Shown: in pieces, positions 57,572 through 64,000 of the stretch | How the letters are laid out: the number at the start of each line of letters is the position of its first letter | Position numbering within the stretch: the first letter of the stretch is position 1 | NCBI GenBank assembly: GCA_029891345.1 | Contig: CM056995.1 | Location: 81,593,895-81,657,894 of the forward strand | Reading direction: 5' to 3' | DNA: 64,000 nt | Source: Dryococelus australis | Lineage: Eukaryota > Arthropoda > Insecta > Phasmatodea > Phasmatidae | Notes under the pieces: model-generated | Database searches by the model: none | What the model saw: the letters and a program-made list of their open reading frames with translations, nothing else | What the model was told of the DNA's origin: nothing | Made by a program: the position numbers and the translations under genes

Positions 57572-58292
57572 ATTAATTCACGGTTGCTACACACTTTTCT
57601 GAAGCCATGCTAAAGTTCTACCTCCAGGATATTTCTCCGCCTCATGCAAACTAAGTATATAATATTACACCAAAGGATAACGCATCGAATTCGTGCGCAC
57701 TCAGGTGCTACCAACACACATGTTTTCTCACTGTTTCTATTCATATACGTTATCTTTATATATAAACTCCTTTGTACGTAACTAAACTGCGCCATCACTG
57801 ACAAAATACTAGACTAATTTAGACCATATTCACACCACATGTTACTGAGGTGGCGAGTAATGTTTTTGGTTATGTTTAGTTCCGATAGGTGGCGCTGGAG
57901 TCTAGCTTCTATATTTATGGGCCGATTTTGCTCATACTTGCAGGAAATTTTTGTTAATCTAGAAGAGAAAAATGCCAGCGATACCACGGTGAAACATCGG
58001 TCAACGTACCAGACGTAATAGAGAGGACGCATTGAGAAGGTAAAACGGAACCTGAAAGAGGCAGAACAACGTTCGCAGGGATCAGCTAGTAACTGAAATA
58101 TTATAATTTATAAATGAATTGCAGGTATATCTTCAATTTAACGAATAATATGAGAATTTCATGTTAACAGAGGCAAAAAAAGCTTTTGACACATGACATA
58201 CTTTGGATAGCCTACAGCGAATTACGTCATGCATGCGGTCATTTTTTAAAGGTTTGATTAAAAAGTGCGAATAAACCGCGAATAGACTATAA
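57572..58292 (+). mobile_element. MITE family A copy with an internal insertion
   Basis: The left end AATTCACGGTTGCTACACAC, then CCTCCAGGATATTTCTCCGC and AGGATAACGCATCG, follow family A. The right part from 58090 ends AATAAACCGCGAATAGACTA. Between about 57760 and 58088 is sequence not seen in other copies (contains GATAGGTGGCGCTGGAG). Confidence 0.7.
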
Positions 58293-58504
58293 TGAGAATT
58301 TATAGCAGTAAATGGCACACAAAGGTGCTGTTGAATAGAAAAAAACGATTCCACAAGAAATGCATCGATTTCGAAATATATATATATATATCTCGGTAGT
58401 CATAATATATAGATCTAAAAATCAATTTTTGGAGCCTATTTGATAGGTGTTCAAAAAATCGAGTTTTAATCGTCATCCATAAGGCGGAGTAATGCAAAGT
58501 GCCA

Positions 58505-58810
58505 TGCACCTCGGAACGGATAGAGTATGGTCAAGAGTGCGTGTTGAGCGAATCACGTGGGAGAGCGCTCCGGTGTATGGGCGTGCCATCTTGCTGGAAG
58601 ATCCCACGAGGTTTCAGTTCCTGGAACCGTGGCTGGCAGAAGTTCCCCAGCGTATCGAGATAAACTGGTGCCAGCCACACTCGCCGCGGCGGCGGAGAAA
58701 TACTGCCCGATCACACGAACGTGCAAGGCGACACGCCCGCGTATTCACTTTGGAGCTGGCGCGAATTTGTTCAGCACCTTGGCGATGTCGTAGGTCCTCG
58801 AAAACTGGCA
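58505..58810 (-). pseudogene. DDE transposase fragment (mariner/IS630 type)
   Basis: On the minus strand the frame reads PVYLDTLGNFCQPRFQEL then GIFQQDGTPIH, the block around the second catalytic aspartate in this superfamily (...YL..L..F..P.L......FQQDGAPPH). Upstream, after a shift of frame, CDRAVF corresponds to the usual VIGPFFF. The first aspartate region, HTH domains and the third acidic motif are absent. It is GC-richer than its surroundings. Confidence 0.65.
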
Positions 58811-58814
58811 CTAT

Positions 58815-59718
58815 ACTTGCAAGTAATATGAGAAAGTAGCTTCTTTTGAGAACATTACGATGGTCAGAAAATCTTAACGCCCTATCGGCCTGCGTTGAGA
58901 GGGCGTGATCCCGCTTCCCTGCCGATTGGTCGGCCGCGACGACGTAATGGCCGTATAGGCTGTGTACGCGCCGCGTAAATAATAAAAGTGAAAATGATTT
59001 GGTTTAAAATCTTCTGCTGCTATCCATCCACCATCACTGTTGTGCTGGCACTTCGATTATCTGGGTCGATCACTTGAAACAAAACTACATCTCGCAAGCA
59101 CACAGAAGTACGCAAGATCTCGCTTCGAATGTGGCAGTTTAATCTACAATGTTTGCACAAAGTTTCGCTACCGTGGACCTTGAACGTATCATCTGGTAAC
59201 TAAGACTCGTGTGCCACGATGGAAGAGTCCTTGGAAAATTCGATACTAGCCAGTCCGTTTTCATGCAGCTTTTCGTAATTGTCGGTACGTCATTTTTGGT
59301 GGAATATTTCTTACAAGGTTGAAATGTAAGACAATCAGAGATAGGGCGATGGAGCGTGGTATTGAGTATAGGTATAATAATTGTGTTTATTTTGTTTTGA
59401 GAAATTGCGATAAAACCATTAAACACGAATAAAAAGTTAAAAAAATAAAAATTAAAAAAGAAACTAAAATTATACTAATGCTAAAATAGCATTTGGTAAA
59501 TATTCGTGTTTATTTAACACTGAAGTTTCCGTTGTCATAATAAAACTATTAGGCTGTGTGCATGAACACATAATGCTGAAGTCGTGAGTGAAGACTGTTC
59601 CTGGACCACAGTTGCAGAAGTGAAATCATCTCCTTTACTTGTGCAGCAGAAAGTATGTTGTGACAGGTTATTCCATAGAAACATCCATACCTGCCTGCAT
59701 GCAGGCTCGGGTATCGGA
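58815..59718. other. Unassigned stretch
   Basis: The part at 58870-58990 is GC-rich with CpG words (CCGATTGGTCGGCCGCGACG) including a CCAAT-type box, promoter-like in look, but no adjacent exon is recognised. The remainder is AT-rich. Confidence 0.3.
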
Positions 59719-60849
59719 GGCCCATTTCACAAAACTACAATTTTACAAGTTATTAGTTACAAGTACTGCTTTCTACAAGTACTTGTAATTTCCATTTCAC
59801 GAACATCGATAATATCTACAAGGGCTTGTAATTTGTGTTTCCTAAAAAGTTTCGGTACACTAGTAATTACTAGTTCTTTTCTACAAGTGTGCTCGTTTAT
59901 TTTATAAGTAAACAAAGTGCCGAAATAAAAGAAATTGACTGCACTGAACAAGGTCAGAGAAACTAAATATGTCTTGTTTGGTACTTTTTCAGATAAGTAA
60001 ACGACGCCCGAAAAATTATAGAAATGGGAGCATATTCCCGACAGTGCGATGGCTTTTGGCCTTAAATTTCTGGAAAGAGATGTAACCTTATAAGGAATAC
60101 ACTTTAGTCAAATTTAAAATAAAAAAATTACATTGGTAAGAATCGAATCAATAACCTACTATTTTGCTACATCATTAGAGTCTTTAATGTTATACGCACC
60201 AAAAAATAAAATAACTACAATCGTTTTAGCTGATATGAGCGAGACACACATTTATATAAAAGTTTTTATTTTATCTTGCATGATACTTTTGTCTGTCGAT
60301 AATGAGATGGATTTACCATCAACATAAACCGGAAATATAAAACATAATATAATTGTATCCGGGGTCTATAAGCTGTTAGCGAAGCTATTATATACACACG
60401 AAAAACAAAACTACATATCCACTCTTATTCGTAACCTAAATGTTCTTAGACGTCTCTGATACCTAAGTTCATTACGCTTGTTTAATATTCTTCTGAATTG
60501 TTAATAAACATTTGTGTTTATGATTCACGAAAACAAAGTATGAGAAATTCTATTTATATTGAAATAGACGCCAAAAAAGCCATTATTAATAACTTGTAGA
60601 AATTTTTACCCATCTCTCCATTCTTGCAAGAAAATTATATTTTTTACAAGTGTTTAGAGCAGGCGTGTAGATTCGTGAAACCGAGCTACTTGTAACTATT
60701 CAAAAACTCACTTATAACTTGTAAAAATTGACTTGTAGATACTTACTAGTGAACGCTTGTAGGTTTTTGAAACACTAATTTTTTGCTACTCACGAGTTAC
60801 AAGTCTTTTTACTTGTAACTTGTAGACTTGTAGTTTTGTGAAACGGTCC
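59719..60849. mobile_element. Non-autonomous TIR element rich in TACAAGT motifs
   Basis: The ends GGCCCATTTCACAAAACTAC and its counterpart GTAGTTTTGTGAAACGGTCC are inverted repeats. More than a dozen copies of ACTTGTA/TACAAGT in both orientations crowd the first 170 and last 270 bases, as in elements with subterminal transposase-binding repeats. No coding sequence and no clear target duplication. About 1.13 kb; superfamily uncertain (hAT or PIF/Harbinger-like). Confidence 0.7.
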
Positions 60850-60854
60850 CCTGG

Positions 60855-61420
60855 CGTGGGAGGCGCTGCGCGGTGCCGCAGTATGACCACGTCATGCTGC
60901 GATATTATTGGCAGGGCGAATGGGCAAAGTCGGTAGCCGGGCGCGCCTCCCCTAGCCACAGTTTAAAATTCATTATTCATCGGCAGCGGGGGCTTGTCTG
61001 GGATGAGGATCGGTAAATAGTCCCCCCCCCCCATATCCTCCTGATGTTCCCCTCTTGTCTCTCCTTCACCTTCCCCCCTGAAATAAGACGGCAATAATTC
61101 AATTGCCAACGGGTGAAGAGGGGAGGGTGGTTAGGCTCATTTCCCAGGGATATTCATTGCTTTTCGTGCGATGCGGGAGTTCGCATGTCCAGCGCTAGCG
61201 CGGACTCTCCACGACCGCGGGGTTCGAGAACCGCACAACTCCATTCCACAGGCTGGTCGGGTAGTTGCAAATAACAGAGGTGAAACAGTCACATCGCCAA
61301 CTCCAGAACAGTGGTCCCGCGACCAGAAAAATTTTTGAACACCGTTCTTCAATAAGCACCTAGTAACCTACTCGCTAACCGACAGCAGTAGCCAATCAGA
61401 CACAAAGTCTATTCTTGGAG
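60855..61420. other. Unassigned stretch, partly GC-rich
   Basis: 60840-60960 and 61130-61330 are GC-rich with C runs (61021-61032). The minus-strand frame 61137-61352 shows no domain. Confidence 0.3.
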
Positions 61421-61655
61421 GGGCTGCGGTGGCCGAGCGGTTAGCCCACTCGCCTCCCACCATGGTGAACCGCGTTCCATCTTCGGCCGGGTCACCGGAT
61501 TTTCGCATGTTGATCGGCGGGTTTTCTCGGGATATCCCGTTTCCCCCACCCTTTCATTCCGGCGCTGCTCCATACTCACCTCAGTCACCCTCATCGGCTC
61601 TCAAAACATCGCTGTTAAGAGCCGTCCAAATCTCTTCACTCACTCACTCTTCACT
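61421..61655 (+). mobile_element. tRNA-derived SINE, family S, copy 4
   Basis: The head GGGCTGCGGTGGCCGAGCGG TTAG has a good A box. The B box is degraded (CGTTCCATCTTCGG). The body GGCGGGTTTTCTCGGGATAT, TTTCATTCCGGCGCTGC, TCATCGGCTCTCAAAACATC and tail CTCTTCACTCACTCACTC match copies at 3649 and 16625 and the fragment at 43945. Confidence 0.82.
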
Positions 61656-63055
61656 CCACTCTCGGATCCCTGCGCAGACAACCAAAGAATGGGTAAGCCC
61701 TCGTGAAAGGAGTCTCCACGCAATTTTCTCCCCGTGTACTTATCTAATGTTCGTAAAACACAGTCGTTCTCAGGAGGTTGCTCGCTAGTTAACTCATTTC
61801 TAGTTCGTTAATCATGTACTTGTAATACAACAAATAAATAAACACATATGGAGGATGCGTACTTTGCCGAGTGACGGCTGTCGAGTTGGGTCCAGTAGTT
61901 GCCCGTCATCCCGGAGTAAGAATATACTTAAGAAGTCTGGGAGAGGGGAGCGGGAGCACCCCGAATAAGCCACCCGCCGACCGCCTGTAGCATCTGCCAC
62001 ATTTCCAATGTGCGAACATCCGCACGTGATCCTCCGGGAATTGGACCCACATCGCCGTATTGCGAGGTGAGAGCACTATCTGCCGCTGTCCCCACTTAAC
62101 GTGTTCTTGTTAACAACGATAAAAAATACTTCTTTTCTGTTTGTTTACTTCATCCAGACGCACTTCTTAGTTACAAATTTAATATGTATACAAGGCTAAG
62201 GGTTCGTGCAAAAAATGTCAACGACCATGTCCAAAACAATTTTCACTCAATACTGAAACATGTTAAAAAAACAATTGATGCTGGACCTTTGAAACTTACA
62301 CCTGGAGACCTGTTAACCATATAGATATGCTGTGAATATTTCTAATTCATCAGTTAACATAAAAAATATGAAAAATGTTGTGACTTTATGAATACGCTCT
62401 AGTCGTTCTAAAAGTCTTACTCATCAATCATCTCCTTAACGGCAGATAAAGTGAATGAGCCGGAGAGGGGGAGAGGACGGAGGTTCAATAAAAGAGGGGG
62501 AGAAAATAACAACCATAATATTCTTCCACTACTACAAAAAAAAATAATAATTATCAACTATATTCCTTAGTTAGACTATAATTCATTTCGAACAAATTTA
62601 TATGACCTTTTATTTTCTTGGTTAAATTAGGGTCACAAATCAGTTCGCGGTGGAATTTTCTTAGTAGAAAAATCACACTGCCACTAACGAAGTCTGTCTT
62701 ACTACTGTCGTACTGTCCATAAATGTTATTTATGGCCAAACAGTGTAAACATTTGTATTGGAATCTCAGTGCAACTATCAGTGACGTATCGATGATGTGG
62801 CAGAAGTTCGATTGTGTGAATCGTCATAGTTAATTTTATTTAAGCCCATTCCCGAGTAAAAGTGCGCATCTATTGATTCTTTACTTGGTATATTGTGCTC
62901 GATACCTATAAAGAGGTTTGAAATCACATACTTCCTTCTTTGAATTGTCTCATCTAATGCTACACCTTATCGTTATGGTAGCGTTTGTTCCAAGAACTTA
63001 AATAAATATCGCATTAATCTTCCAAGAAAAATGCCAATACAACCGACAAGAAGCA
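61656..63055. other. Unassigned stretch
   Basis: AT-rich with no gene recognised. A purine-rich patch lies at 62459-62506. A tRNA-like B-box word is not accompanied by an A box. Confidence 0.3.
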
Positions 63056-63059
63056 AATT

Positions 63060-63666
63060 GGCGTGGTCACCATTAGCCATGGCTGGCAGGCGACGCTCGA
63101 GAGTTCAGGATGGCGCGACCTCGATGGGTCAACCTGGCTGTTTGTAAAACATTTCCCGCCAAGGAAGGCAGTGAGGCCAGGCGGGGCACTATATAAGGGT
63201 GGAGCGATGGTGGCTCGCGGCCATCTTGATCCGAGGGACGACGAGACGACTCCAGAGAGGACCACTAGGCCCGTGGTCCTCACTTCGACGGCAGCCGCTG
63301 CCACTGTCGAGGAGGTCTGTCCGAAGGCAACGAAGAGACAAAGCCAGGGTAAATATACTCCCAGCAGGGCGCCCTAGGTCGTGCAGCGTTACGGTCATCG
63401 TATAAACCTTAAGACTCCCTCTAAGCCCAGAGTACCTTAATTATAGTTGTTGCTATAGGCCAGCAGGACCTCTTAACTATATTTGATAACTGCGGAGCAG
63501 AGATATTGATTAATTGTAAGGTAATGCCGAGTGCAATTTATGTGTGATATTGTGTATAAGCTGCGAGTTTAATAAATATAGTATTTCGTATATTGAGTGC
63601 ACGATTGTCTAGTTACGATTATCCCCCTTCCTTGCGTGGCCTGATTCATCCTCAGGACAGGTCACA
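63060..63666 (+). promoter_or_regulatory. Promoter-to-polyadenylation cassette, possible LTR
   Basis: A TATA box CTATATAAGGG at about 63189 in a GC-rich context is followed 380 bases later by AATAAATA (63569) and a GT-rich segment, and the block may end ...GGACAGGTCACA at 63666. This is the layout of an LTR U3-R-U5. No TG start, second LTR or gag was identified in the remaining window, so it could equally be a host promoter with a non-coding first exon. The 104-codon plus-strand frame within it has no known motif. Confidence 0.35.
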
Positions 63667-64000
63667 GCAAATGATGGAGGCAGCCGAAGCTTCCAACCTC
63701 CCCTCTACTACACTCTTAGCTTAAAGTAAAATAAAGTCAGTTAAAATCGGTGGAAAATAGCATTCCTGTTGTATCCGCAGAGTTAACTATTAGTAATTAT
63801 TAGAAACTCGTTCCAACTTCCACCAACCCCCGGGGTTGCAATCCCTGGCAAAATCGTGCAGGTTATAAAAAGTAATTTCGGAAGTCAGCAAGCGTGGAGG
63901 CAACGGAGTTCTTACTTTCATTTCAATTCATTGCATTGTTAATTCCGATTACAATCAGAATACATAACCGCCTCATAATCCCCGCCACCCAGGGTTTTAC

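Overview
This window looks like nuclear DNA of an arthropod, most likely an insect with a large, AT-rich, repeat-dense genome. There are no operons or long open reading frames. The few convincing coding blocks are short, GC-rich exons bounded by GT/AG splice sites, and the rest is a layered deposit of transposable elements. The transposon families (Tc1/mariner relatives, tRNA-derived SINEs, a Ty3/gypsy-type retroelement, insect-style Polinton/Maverick proteins) and a degenerate TTAGG/GGTTA-rich tract all fit an insect. I cannot name the order from sequence alone.

Host gene. One host gene is supported, on the minus strand: exon 1 at 20917-21120 (ATG, phase 0), exon 2 at 10019-10180 (phase 0/0) and exon 3 at 9137-9344 (phase 0/1). 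Exon 3 encodes leucine-rich repeats and resembles LRRC43, a protein associated with motile cilia. A near-consensus RFX X-box lies 64 bp upstream of the ATG. The proposed first intron is about 10.7 kb and is packed with MITEs, a solo LTR and a SINE. Later exons were not found.

Transposon layers. Positions 1-2327 are the right end of a Polinton-like element. A second copy of the same family is complete at 48614-56702, with unusually long (about 1.8 kb) terminal inverted repeats around a decayed DUF8207-like gene and a decayed, split retroviral-type integrase. Between 11.9 and 23.4 kb, and again near 28.9, 37.7, 47.5 and 57.1-58.3 kb, lie MITE families (called A, B and C here) with related termini (variants of TTCACGGTAA...) that target TA and insert into each other. 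Nested in them are a 505-bp TIR element, a 577-bp solo LTR, a SINE with an 11-bp target duplication and another small TIR element. Five decayed Tc1/mariner-type transposase pieces lie near 9.7, 26.1, 27.6, 34.2 and 58.7 kb. A gypsy-type LTR retroelement (gag kept, most of pol lost) occupies 43.35-46.68 kb on the minus strand. SINE copies are at 3.65, 16.6, 26.9, 44.0 (fragment) and 61.4 kb. A roughly 1.13-kb TIR element full of TACAAGT/ACTTGTA motifs lies at 59.7-60.85 kb.

The long remaining stretches (about 3.9-9.1, 23.4-25.4, 29.1-33.8, 34.5-37.7 and 38.2-43.3 kb) are AT-rich DNA in which I recognise no gene. The most notable items are the compact long-TIR Polinton derivative, the mutually nested MITE cluster inside the cilia-gene intron, and the X-box at that gene's start.
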